A DNA stretch of 64,000 nt from Ochrobactrum teleogrylli (lineage in GTDB: Bacteria; Pseudomonadota; Alphaproteobacteria; Rhizobiales; Rhizobiaceae), in assembly GCF_006376685.1 (NCBI RefSeq), contig NZ_VEWL01000004.1, forward strand, positions 124,001-188,000, written 5' to 3'. The notes below the pieces were generated by a model, which was not told where the DNA came from, ran no database searches, and saw only the letters and a program-made list of their open reading frames with translations. Position numbers and translations under genes: made by a program. Positions 36,347-43,747 of this stretch are shown here, in pieces (position 1 is the stretch's first letter; each line of letters begins with the position of its first letter).

Positions 36347-36481
36347 CGCTCAAACGATCATGGATATCCAACTACACCGGCACTCTCACGTGCCGATGGT
36401 GATACCACATTGGAGCGCCAACAACAGGTGTCGGGCGGAACTATTCGTTCAGGACTGGATGGAGCGCATCATCGCCGAAGC

Positions 36482-37540
36482 TTATGCGGCCTCCAGTGCC
36501 TGCTCGCATCTAAGCAACATGCCGTAGAGATCGCGCGGTTCATCCGGGTCTGCCAGCATGTCGAGTTCGGCATAAAGGCCGGTCTCTTCCAGTTTGCTGA
36601 AGACATAGCGCAGGGCGGAAAAATCTTCGGTTGCAAAACCGACGCTGTCGAACAGCGTGATGGCGCGATCCGATGTTCTTCCCGGCAGTTTACCGGTGAT
36701 CACTTCCCACAATTCCTTGACCGGATAATCTTCCGGCAATTGCTGGATTTCGCCCTCGATGCGGGTCTGTGGCGGATATTCGACAAAAATATCCGAGCGC
36801 AGGAGAATTTCCTTGTTCAGCTCGGTCTTGCCGGGGCAATCGCCGCCAACCGCATTGATATGCACGCCAGGTCCGACCATGTTGTCGCTCAAAATGGTAG
36901 CATATTGCTTGTCGGCGGTGACGGTGGTGATGATGTCCGCGCCCTCGACAGCCTCCTGCGACGATGCGCAGATGGTGACCGAAAATCCCTTATCGGCCAG
37001 ATTGGCGGCGCAACGCTCGCTCGCCGAACGGTCGATATCGAACAGACGCAGCGTGTCGATGCCGAGCAGAGCCTTGAAGGCCAGTGCCTGAAATTCGCTC
37101 TGCGCTCCGTTGCCGATGATCGTCAGCGTTTTGGAATCGGGTCGCGCCAGATGTTTGGCGGCCACCGCCGACGTGGCGGCGGTGCGCAGCGCGGTCAGAA
37201 TGGTCATCTCTGTCAGGAGCAGCGGATAGCCGCTGTCCACATCGGAGAGTACGCCGAAGGCCGCAACCGTCTGACGGCCCGTCCGGTTGTTTTTTGGGTG
37301 GCCATTGACATATTTAAAGCCATAAAGCGTGCCGTCGCTGGTTGGCATCAGTTCAATGACACCTTCCTGCGAATGGGAGGCGACGCGCGCCGTCTTGTCG
37401 AACTGTTCCCAGCGACGAAAATCTTCTTCGACAATTGCCGCCAGTTCCTTGAGGAAGGTTTCGACACCAACGGTCAGAACCAGCTTCATCATGTGATCGA
37501 CGCTGACAAAGGGAACGATATTCAGCTTTTCATTGGTCAT
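36482..37540 (-). CDS. ocd: Ornithine cyclodeaminase family protein
   Basis: A 352-residue member of the ornithine cyclodeaminase/mu-crystallin family. The NAD-binding stretch reads TLTIIGNGAQSEFQALAFKALLG around residue 135, with RLFDIDRSASE after it and GVHINAVGGDCPGKTELN near residue 220. Full length and this GGDCPGKTEL motif fit the true ornithine cyclodeaminase branch, which turns ornithine into proline and ammonia in one NAD-dependent step. It follows the RocB-like gene by 37 bases and probably forms the end of the Lrp-linked transport operon, pointing to ornithine or arginine as nutrient. Confidence 0.9.
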   Translation of the reverse strand: MTNEKLNIVPFVSVDHMMKLVLTVGVETFLKELAAIVEEDFRRWEQFDKTARVASHSQEGVIELMPTSDGTLYGFKYVNGHPKNNRTGRQTVAAFGVLSDVDSGYPLLLTEMTILTALRTAATSAVAAKHLARPDSKTLTIIGNGAQSEFQALAFKALLGIDTLRLFDIDRSASERCAANLADKGFSVTICASSQEAVEGADIITTVTADKQYATILSDNMVGPGVHINAVGGDCPGKTELNKEILLRSDIFVEYPPQTRIEGEIQQLPEDYPVKELWEVITGKLPGRTSDRAITLFDSVGFATEDFSALRYVFSKLEETGLYAELDMLADPDEPRDLYGMLLRCEQALEAA

Positions 37541-37577
37541 GGGAGTGAACCTTTATTCAATGGGCGGACGCGCCCGA

Positions 37578-39287
37578 TCAGCGGGCGTTGTTTCCAGCCT
37601 TCGCCGCGAGGAATTTTTCAGCGATCATCGAAACGATCTGCGGCAGAACCTCGAAGGCGTAGGGCGCGTGGACGCGCTCCAGCTTCTGGTGGAATTCGCG
37701 ACCCCATGGGCCGATATTGACCACTGGGAAACGTAGCGCGTTGGCGGCTGGATGATCGACGAGGCGCGACACCGGCGTGTTCTGGGACACTATATCCTGT
37801 CCAAGCGTTGCCTGACCGAGAAAGCTCATATCGGAAATGCCCTGGAAATGGGGCTTCCAGACCAGGCTCTGGTCGGGGAAGTCCGCAAAGACCTTGATCG
37901 TCTCGTCGATGGCCTCTCTGAAAAGGCGGTCATTGGTTTTGGTGTCGTCAAGATGGCTTGCCGGATAGTGCAGCCCGGCAAAGCCGACGACAATCGCCGG
38001 TCCGGCAAGGTGCGCAACACCCACCAGCCATTCGGTCAGCTGGCGGCTGACGGAAAGCGGATTGTCGATGCCGGAAAGGCGCTGTTCCTGTTCGTCATAG
38101 AGACGTTCGAAGTCGTCGCCTGCGATCTGTGCTGCCATGGCGCGCAGCTCTGTGAATGTCAAAAGCTTCGGCGCTGGGGGGGTTGCTCCGGCGCGCTTGC
38201 CGACCAGCTTGCCATAGGCTTCGGCCTGCGCGGTAAAGCGTGCAACCGCATCAACGGCGCCGGTGCGCACTTCATCCTGAAAGCGCTTGAAGAGCTCTTC
38301 CGCAGTCATGCCATGATAGAGCCAGTTGAGCGCGATCCAGAAACGTTCAGGCGTCGTGACTTCATAGCCTTCGCGCAAATCCTTTGCCTCAAGGCAGATG
38401 GGCGGCGGGGAAATATCGTTGTCGTCGCGGTCGGCCAGATCGGCATTGCCTTCGAAGCGCGTGAGAATACCAGCCGCCATGGCCTGTGCGCTGACGCCTT
38501 CATAAGGGTAGCTGGCGTGGGAGCTGCAACCGATGACAAGCGCGAAAGGCAGGAGCTTGCCGATGGTTCCGGCATAGACGGCGCGGCCTTCGCTGCCATC
38601 GCCCTGATCGGACGTTACATCAAGATTGATAGCCGACGAAATATCGAGATCGAAGTCCCGCGCAATATCCGGCAGCGCATTGCGCATCGACCGCATGCCC
38701 CGGCTTTCGCGCTCTTCATCCGGTGTTACGATCAAGACCAGATTGCCACTGCGGTCGGGATCGGCCGCAAAACGCTTAAGGCAGGCAATACCGGCGGCGA
38801 TGCCGCTTTTCATGTCCAGAAGGCCACGGCCCGGCAGGAAGTCGCCGCTCAGAAGATCTTCCAAAGCGCGCTCTTCCTGGGCTGAGCGCGCGCGCTTGCC
38901 AAGGTCCTTGATCAGCGCGTCTTTCAGGTTGAGGCTGTCGCAGGAAAGCGATTTCAACTCGTGATAATTGTCGGTCGCGACCGTGTCGAAGTGACCGGCA
39001 AGCACCACCGTGTCACGGCCCTTGCCGCGCACCAGCGCCACCACATTATGGGTCAGCGGATCGCCATGGCTGGCAACCGTGCGGATATTGGCCGGGTTCT
39101 CCTGGAAATAAGGAATTTCCTTGAGCAATTCGACAAAGCGGCCAGAGAATTCCGCCTCACCGGGCGTACCCGTTTCGCTACGCCAGCTGACCATGCGAAG
39201 AGCCAGCTCTTCGACATGCTGCGCATCGATATGGTTGTGCGCCATCGTTACGGCGTTTTGCGCGCCGTTTGAAACATTCGCAGTCAT
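37578..39287 (-). CDS. M20 family metallohydrolase, RocB-like (arginine utilisation)
   Basis: A 569-residue zinc-dependent hydrolase, longer than ordinary M20 peptidases and matching the RocB group. Metal and catalytic motifs are VLAGHFDTV, GRGLLDMKSGIAAG and VTPDEERESRGM. RocB-type proteins accompany arginine/ornithine catabolism in several bacteria, but their exact reaction is not well defined. Here the gene lies between the amino acid ABC transporter and ornithine cyclodeaminase, supporting a step that releases or processes a basic amino acid. A 103-base palindromic repeat separates it from the transporter genes. Confidence 0.88.
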   Translation of the reverse strand: MTANVSNGAQNAVTMAHNHIDAQHVEELALRMVSWRSETGTPGEAEFSGRFVELLKEIPYFQENPANIRTVASHGDPLTHNVVALVRGKGRDTVVLAGHFDTVATDNYHELKSLSCDSLNLKDALIKDLGKRARSAQEERALEDLLSGDFLPGRGLLDMKSGIAAGIACLKRFAADPDRSGNLVLIVTPDEERESRGMRSMRNALPDIARDFDLDISSAINLDVTSDQGDGSEGRAVYAGTIGKLLPFALVIGCSSHASYPYEGVSAQAMAAGILTRFEGNADLADRDDNDISPPPICLEAKDLREGYEVTTPERFWIALNWLYHGMTAEELFKRFQDEVRTGAVDAVARFTAQAEAYGKLVGKRAGATPPAPKLLTFTELRAMAAQIAGDDFERLYDEQEQRLSGIDNPLSVSRQLTEWLVGVAHLAGPAIVVGFAGLHYPASHLDDTKTNDRLFREAIDETIKVFADFPDQSLVWKPHFQGISDMSFLGQATLGQDIVSQNTPVSRLVDHPAANALRFPVVNIGPWGREFHQKLERVHAPYAFEVLPQIVSMIAEKFLAAKAGNNAR

Positions 39288-39305
39288 TGAGTAGTCTCCG
39301 TAATT

Positions 39306-39408
39306 TAGAGCGCATCCCGAAAAGTGTGAAACGGTTTTCGGAAAAGATGCGCGTTAAAATAAAGAATTAGAGCGCCGATCTGATCCAATCAGATCGAAAC
39401 GCGCTCTA
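39306..39408. repeat. Rhizobiales-type intergenic palindromic repeat
   Basis: The element begins TAGAGCGCATC and ends GCGCTCTA. It includes CCGAAAAGTGTGAAACGGTTTTCGG, given here only as its well-known pattern of two inverted halves, and an inner pair GATCTGAT/ATCAGATC. Such elements are scattered between genes in Brucella, Mesorhizobium and relatives. The terminal CTA (39406-39408) forms the TAG stop of the ABC ATPase gene on the minus strand. Confidence 0.8.
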
Positions 39409-40170
39409 GTGCGAAAGATGCTTTCGCAGGAAAGCGCGGGTCCGTTCCTCTTTCGGATTGGACAACATCTGGTCCGGCGGACCCTGCTCGACCACCACGC
39501 CGCCATCCATGAACATCACATGGTCGGATACTTCAGCGGCGAAGCGCATTTCGTGGGTCACGATCAGCATGGTCATGTGCTCTCTGGCGAGCTGCTTCAT
39601 CACCTGATTAACCTCTTCCACCAGCTCGGGATCGAGCGCCGATGTGGCCTCGTCGAACAGCATCACCTTGGGCTGCATGGCGAGCGCGCGCGCAATCGCC
39701 ACGCGCTGCTTCTGGCCGCCGGAAAGGCGCGCCGGATAGGCATTGCCCTTGTCCACCAGCCCGACCTTCGCCAACAGCGTGTTGGCGCGGTCCAGCGCTT
39801 CGGCGCGGGGCAGATGCTTGAGCCGCATCGGACCGATCATGATGTTCTGCAGCACGGTCAGGTGCGGAAACAGGTTAAACTGCTGGAACACCATGCCCAT
39901 TTCCTGACGGATATGGTTGATGTGCTTTTCGAAGGCATGGCCCTTGAGCGGTTTGTTGACCTGATTGCCATCAAGCCAGATTTCTCCGCCCGAGGTTTCT
40001 TCCAGCATGTTGATGGAGCGCAGAAGCGTGCTTTTTCCCGACCCGCTGGGGCCGATGATGGATACGATCTTGCCGCGCGCAACCGTCAGGTCGATGCCCT
40101 TGAGAACCTCGTGGTCGCCATAGGATTTCCTGATCTGGCGCAATTCGATCATGGGTGTCTGTGTGTTCAT
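39406..40170 (-). CDS. Amino acid ABC transporter ATPase
   Basis: A 254-residue GlnQ/HisP-type ATPase: Walker [36 protein letters not shown], signature [15 protein letters not shown], Walker [16 protein letters not shown] and VTHEM. The ATG at 40170 overlaps the permease stop (ATGA); the in-frame extension to 40212 lies within the permease gene. The stop codon is supplied by the adjacent palindromic repeat. It is paralogous to the ATPase at 25398. Confidence 0.94.
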   Translation of the reverse strand: MNTQTPMIELRQIRKSYGDHEVLKGIDLTVARGKIVSIIGPSGSGKSTLLRSINMLEETSGGEIWLDGNQVNKPLKGHAFEKHINHIRQEMGMVFQQFNLFPHLTVLQNIMIGPMRLKHLPRAEALDRANTLLAKVGLVDKGNAYPARLSGGQKQRVAIARALAMQPKVMLFDEATSALDPELVEEVNQVMKQLAREHMTMLIVTHEMRFAAEVSDHVMFMDGGVVVEQGPPDQMLSNPKEERTRAFLRKHLSH

Positions 40171-40823
40171 CGGATAGCTTCCGCTTTCTTGGCCGCTTTG
40201 CTCAATGCCCATTCCATCAGAAGATTGACGGCATAATAGAGCACGGCGGCGACGAAATAGAATTCGAAGGGTCGATAGGTTTCGCTGATGGCGCGCTGTG
40301 CGTTCAGAACCAGTTCCGTGATGCCGAGGACGGACAGCACCGCTGTATCCTTGAGCAGGATGATGCTGTTATTGCCCACCTGCGGCAGCGCGGTCAGGAT
40401 CGCCTGCGGAATGATGAAATAGCGCAGCGACATGCCCCGGCTGAAGCCCAGCGAACGGGCGGCTTCCATCTGCCCGGCATCCACGGCTTGCAGCGAAGCG
40501 CGGAAAATATCGGCGTTATAGGCGGCATAATGCATGCCAAGGCCGAACACGCCCGTCCAGAAGGCCGGAACCATGATGCCGATCTGCGACAGGCCATAAT
40601 AGAGAAGATAGAGCTGGAGCAGCAGTGGCGTGCCCATGAAGAGGAACACGATGCCGCGCACCGGCAGGCTGACGATCTTGGGCGCGTGCAATGTCACCAG
40701 AGCGATGACGACGCCCAGCACCACGCTGATGACACCGGCCAGAACGGTGATCAGCACCGTCCAGAGCAGGCCGATGAAGAGCAGTTCCAGATAGGAGGGA
40801 ACGACCGTGAAATCGAGGCTCAT
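40167..40823 (-). CDS. Amino acid ABC transporter permease
   Basis: A 218-residue HisQ/GlnP-type permease with five or so helices. Conserved [20 protein letters not shown] and EAA loop [23 protein letters not shown] are present. Its start overlaps the end of the partner permease by four bases. It is paralogous to the permease at 24742, with the same order within the operon. Confidence 0.93.
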   Translation of the reverse strand: MSLDFTVVPSYLELLFIGLLWTVLITVLAGVISVVLGVVIALVTLHAPKIVSLPVRGIVFLFMGTPLLLQLYLLYYGLSQIGIMVPAFWTGVFGLGMHYAAYNADIFRASLQAVDAGQMEAARSLGFSRGMSLRYFIIPQAILTALPQVGNNSIILLKDTAVLSVLGITELVLNAQRAISETYRPFEFYFVAAVLYYAVNLLMEWALSKAAKKAEAIR

Positions 40824-41482
40824 GCTTCGGCCCTCCGATCTCGGTTGAAGAAGGTTTCCATGCCGCGAACGATCATCGAAATGACGGCAATGATGACGAT
40901 GTAGGCGATGCCCGCGATCGTGAAGACTTCGAAGGGCTTATAGGTCGAGGTCACGAAACGCTGCGCGGAATAGGTCAGTTCCACCACGCCGATTGTCGAA
41001 ACAAGTGCTGTACTCTTGGTCAGGATGATCGTGTTGACGCCGAGCGAACGGATCATCAGGGGTGCTGCCTGCGGCAGAATGAAAAGCCGCATGGTGTTGA
41101 AGCGTCCAAAGCCGATGCTGCGGGCCGCTTCGTTCTGCCCCTTATCGACTGCCAAAATGGCGCCGCGTATGCCTTCCGACATATAGGCTCCGATGTTGAA
41201 GCCCATGGTGATCACGCCAGCCATAAACGGGCTGAATTCCAGACCGAACTGAGGGCCGCCGAAGAAGACCAGAAAAAGCTGCACCAGCAGCGGCGTGCCG
41301 CGCATGATGCTGACATAGCCCGTGGCGAACCAGCGGAACGGCTTGAAGCGCGAAAAGCGGGCAATAACCAGAACGGTTGCAACGACCAGACCGCTCAGAA
41401 GCGATACGACTGTCAGCTGGACGGTGACCCAGCCAGACTGAACAATGAAGGGAAAAATCCGCTCGATAAGTGCGATATCCAT
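40820..41482 (-). CDS. Amino acid ABC transporter permease
   Basis: A 220-residue HisM/GlnP-type permease. The first residues (MDIALIERIFPFIVQSGW), MRGTPLLVQLFLVFFGGPQFG and the EAA loop NEAARSIGFGRFNTMRLFILPQA closely parallel the permease at 24083, showing duplication of the whole transporter. It is separated from the binding-protein gene by 174 bases that hold two hairpins. Confidence 0.93.
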   Translation of the reverse strand: MDIALIERIFPFIVQSGWVTVQLTVVSLLSGLVVATVLVIARFSRFKPFRWFATGYVSIMRGTPLLVQLFLVFFGGPQFGLEFSPFMAGVITMGFNIGAYMSEGIRGAILAVDKGQNEAARSIGFGRFNTMRLFILPQAAPLMIRSLGVNTIILTKSTALVSTIGVVELTYSAQRFVTSTYKPFEVFTIAGIAYIVIIAVISMIVRGMETFFNRDRRAEA

Positions 41483-41499
41483 CCTTCAACCTTTCTTCC

Positions 41500-41534
41500 C
41501 CATCGGTGGCTCGTGGAGATGGGCCACCGAATGG
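41500..41534 (-). other. Intercistronic hairpin before the permease gene
   Basis: CCATCGGTGGC and GCCACCGAATGG pair over 11 bp with one bulged base, around a 12-base loop, 17 bases before the permease start on the minus strand. It may affect translation or stability of the downstream message. Confidence 0.5.
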
Positions 41535-41612
41535 CCGGAGGAACCGCGCCGCTGTTCGCCCAAAGGGTGGTGGGCAGAAAGCGAACAGTACCAGATTTGG
41601 GGGATCAATTTC

Positions 41613-41643
41613 GAAGATGGGTTGCTTGTCACAACCCATCTTC
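41613..41643 (-). other. Intercistronic hairpin after the binding-protein gene
   Basis: GAAGATGGGTTG and CAACCCATCTTC form a perfect 12-bp stem with a 7-base loop, 13 bases beyond the binding-protein stop. It is the same placement as the hairpins at 6389 and 24034. There is no T-run, so protection or partial termination is the likely role. Confidence 0.65.
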
Positions 41644-41656
41644 CGGAGAGGGAAGA

Positions 41657-42430
41657 TTAGCGGATATCCGCGCCAATCCACTTTTCGGAAATGGCCTTGT
41701 AGGTGCCGTCGGCCATCATGTCGTCCAGAGCCTTCTGCATGGCGGCAGCCAGTTCCGGATTGTTCTTGCGTACGGCGATGCCGATGTCGTAGCGGGGCAG
41801 TTGGTCATCCTTGACCTGCTTGATCGGCGCATTGCTCTTGGTGATGGCAACCAGAACCGGTACGTCGTCGGCGACAACGGCATCGATACGGCCAGAGCCC
41901 AGATCAAGCAGCATTTCCGGCAGGCCCTTATAGGTGCGAACGTCGTATTTGCCCTGTTCGCGGACCCATTTTTCGGAGGTTTCGCCGAGCGTCACGCCGA
42001 TGGTCTTGCCTTCAAATTCCTTGAGCGAGGTGGCAGCGTCGTCCTTGCGGACGAACAGCGCCAGACCCGAGCGATAGTAAGGGCCGACAAAGGCAATTGC
42101 CTTCTTGCGTTCTTCGGTGATGCCCATCGAACCGACAATGGTGTCGTAGCGACCGGTCACCAGACCAGCGATGATGCCGTCCCAGGCGGTCGTGACGATT
42201 TCTGGCTCGGCCTTCAGGCGGCGCGCGATTTCAGAGCCGATATCGACGTCGAAACCGACGACCTTGTTGGATTCATCCACAAAGCTGAAAGGAGGAAAAA
42301 CGCCGGACAGGGCAATCGACATTTTGCCTGCCTTCTGGATCTTTTCCAGATCGTCGGCCTTGGCCGCGTTCATGGAAAAGGTGAGACCGAGCGCCAGAAG
42401 CGCCGTGGAGAAAAATTTCGCGGTATTCAT
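41657..42430 (-). CDS. Polar/cationic amino acid ABC transporter binding protein
   Basis: A 257-residue family 3 solute-binding protein with a signal peptide of about 23 residues (ending NAAKA-DD). The mature part begins KIQKAGKMSIALSGVFPPFSF and holds GFDVDIGSEIARRLK. It is a paralogue of the protein at 23235. The ATG at 42430 opens the signal peptide; the long upstream in-frame reading to 42673 is intergenic. The downstream RocB-like and ornithine cyclodeaminase genes suggest ornithine, arginine or a related ligand. It is divergent from an Lrp-type regulator. Confidence 0.93.
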   Translation of the reverse strand: MNTAKFFSTALLALGLTFSMNAAKADDLEKIQKAGKMSIALSGVFPPFSFVDESNKVVGFDVDIGSEIARRLKAEPEIVTTAWDGIIAGLVTGRYDTIVGSMGITEERKKAIAFVGPYYRSGLALFVRKDDAATSLKEFEGKTIGVTLGETSEKWVREQGKYDVRTYKGLPEMLLDLGSGRIDAVVADDVPVLVAITKSNAPIKQVKDDQLPRYDIGIAVRKNNPELAAAMQKALDDMMADGTYKAISEKWIGADIR

Positions 42431-42510
42431 GTAGGTCAGTTCCCCATTTGAAGCCCCGGACGCCGGGACCGTGAAATCGCCGTTTGCATGCGCTTGTTTT
42501 CGTGACCTTG

Positions 42511-42566
42511 TGACCGGTCCAAGCCGGGATTGGTCATGGGTTTCCATCGCGATCAACGTCTGGAAA
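42511..42566. promoter_or_regulatory. Candidate operators between the binding-protein gene and the Lrp gene
   Basis: Two inverted repeats lie in the 266-base divergent region: TGACCGGTCC with GGATTGGTCA (8 of 10 pairs, 42511-42536), and TTTCCA with TGGAAA (42541-42566, 14-base spacer). An AT-rich tract follows toward the Lrp gene. Binding by the local Lrp protein is a guess from position. These boxes differ from the TGCCGG boxes of the other module. Confidence 0.4.
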
Positions 42567-42696
42567 CCACCTGGGCAATCCCCTTGCAGAAAATGAATAT
42601 CTGCAATCAGATTGACAAAAAAGAATATAAAGTGATTATTTTTATAAATTACTGCCGATATAGGTAGTCGCACTTACTAAAAAGAAAGAGGGGGTC

Positions 42697-43113
42697 ATGG
42701 ACGAGCTTGACAAGAGACTGATCACGGAATTGCGCATCAATGGACGCGCATCGGTGCCGCAACTGGCCGAGCTTCTTGGCGTGGCGCGCGCAACAGCCCA
42801 GAAGCGGCTCGACCGCATGGTGGCCAATGGCGACATCAAGGGCTTTACGGTCCGTGTGCGCGACGATATCGGCAAGGACCAGATCAGGGCTTTCATGCTG
42901 ATCGAAATGTCAGGCTCTTCGCTCAAAGCCACGATCAGCGCCATCAAGCGCGTGCCGGGGCTGACGGGTCTGTTCAACACCAATGGCATGTGGGACGTGA
43001 TTGCCGAGCTGGAAGTGGCGACGATTTCGGAACTCAACGAGGTGATCTCGACGATCCGCTCGCTTCAGGGCGTCAGCAAAAGCGAGACCAATATCATGCT
43101 TGGCCCCGCCTGA
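42697..43113 (+). CDS. Lrp/AsnC family transcriptional regulator
   Basis: A 138-residue regulator with HTH VPQLAELLGVARATAQKRLDRM and a RAM domain (AFMLIEMSGSSLKATISAI; AELEVATISELNEVISTIRSL). AGAGGGGG lies just before the ATG. It is divergent from the ABC importer of the ornithine cyclodeaminase operon, which it probably regulates in response to the imported amino acid. It ends 10 bases from the convergent sortase gene. Confidence 0.93.
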   Translation: MDELDKRLITELRINGRASVPQLAELLGVARATAQKRLDRMVANGDIKGFTVRVRDDIGKDQIRAFMLIEMSGSSLKATISAIKRVPGLTGLFNTNGMWDVIAELEVATISELNEVISTIRSLQGVSKSETNIMLGPA

Positions 43114-43123
43114 CGCTGCGTGC

Positions 43124-43747
43124 TCATTCGCCGTCGAGCCGATCGGCGACCAGATCGGCATAGACCAGATAGCGAAGCGGTCCGGGCGTGATTGCATCGA
43201 AGGGATAGCATGTCGCAAGAACGAGGTGTTTTCCCGTGGCCTGCGGGTCGATGGGCGCTTCGTCCCAACGGGCCACAGCCATATGGGTCGTGCGATAGGT
43301 CACGATCTTTCCGTCACGGCGCGTGATGCGGATCAAATCGTTCGGCTCGACATTTTTCAGGAAAGCGAAATGGGTATCGCGATGGGCGGCATAGACCGCA
43401 GTGCCCTGATCTCCCGCTTCCGGCGTATTATCGAGATGTCCGGGCCCGAAGGCGAGCGCCTGACCGCTCGCGCCTTTCAGCGCAATCGCTGCGGTTTCCA
43501 GTCGCGGCACTTCGATGCGGGCCACCGGCCACGTGTCGGCCCAGCTCCACGGCTTGACAGGCGCCCCCGTCTCAACACTCTGCGTGAAAGCGCGCTCCAG
43601 CAGGATTTGTGCGGCAAAGGCCTTGGCGTGAATCCAGAAGCCCTGTCCGGCGAGGACCAGACCGCCTGTGATCAGAACGCAGGCGAGAAGTGTCGAGAGG
43701 GAGCGCGCAAGCGCGCGCCCCTTCAGGATGGTCTGACGATTACTCAT
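43124..43747 (-). CDS. Class GN sortase (Gram-negative sortase)
   Basis: A 207-residue sortase with an N-terminal membrane anchor (LLACVLITGGLVLAGQGFWIHAK in two halves, residues ~15-38) and a sortase fold. Catalytic residues are visible: His in YAAHRDTHFAF, Cys in LVLATCYPFDAITPG and Arg in PLRYLVYADLV. This TCYP-containing form is the GN class found in Proteobacteria with a single dedicated substrate. The ATG at 43747 overlaps the end of the substrate gene by eight bases. It would cleave the LPQTAT signal of the neighbour on the periplasmic side. Confidence 0.93.
   Translation of the reverse strand: MSNRQTILKGRALARSLSTLLACVLITGGLVLAGQGFWIHAKAFAAQILLERAFTQSVETGAPVKPWSWADTWPVARIEVPRLETAAIALKGASGQALAFGPGHLDNTPEAGDQGTAVYAAHRDTHFAFLKNVEPNDLIRITRRDGKIVTYRTTHMAVARWDEAPIDPQATGKHLVLATCYPFDAITPGPLRYLVYADLVADRLDGE

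Noticed and set aside
35822..37720. A 632-codon plus-strand open frame
   Set aside because: It overlaps three well-supported minus-strand genes (DUF930, ornithine cyclodeaminase, the RocB-like gene end) and has low-complexity Arg/Gly/Leu composition from reading the Pro/Glu-rich linker backwards.
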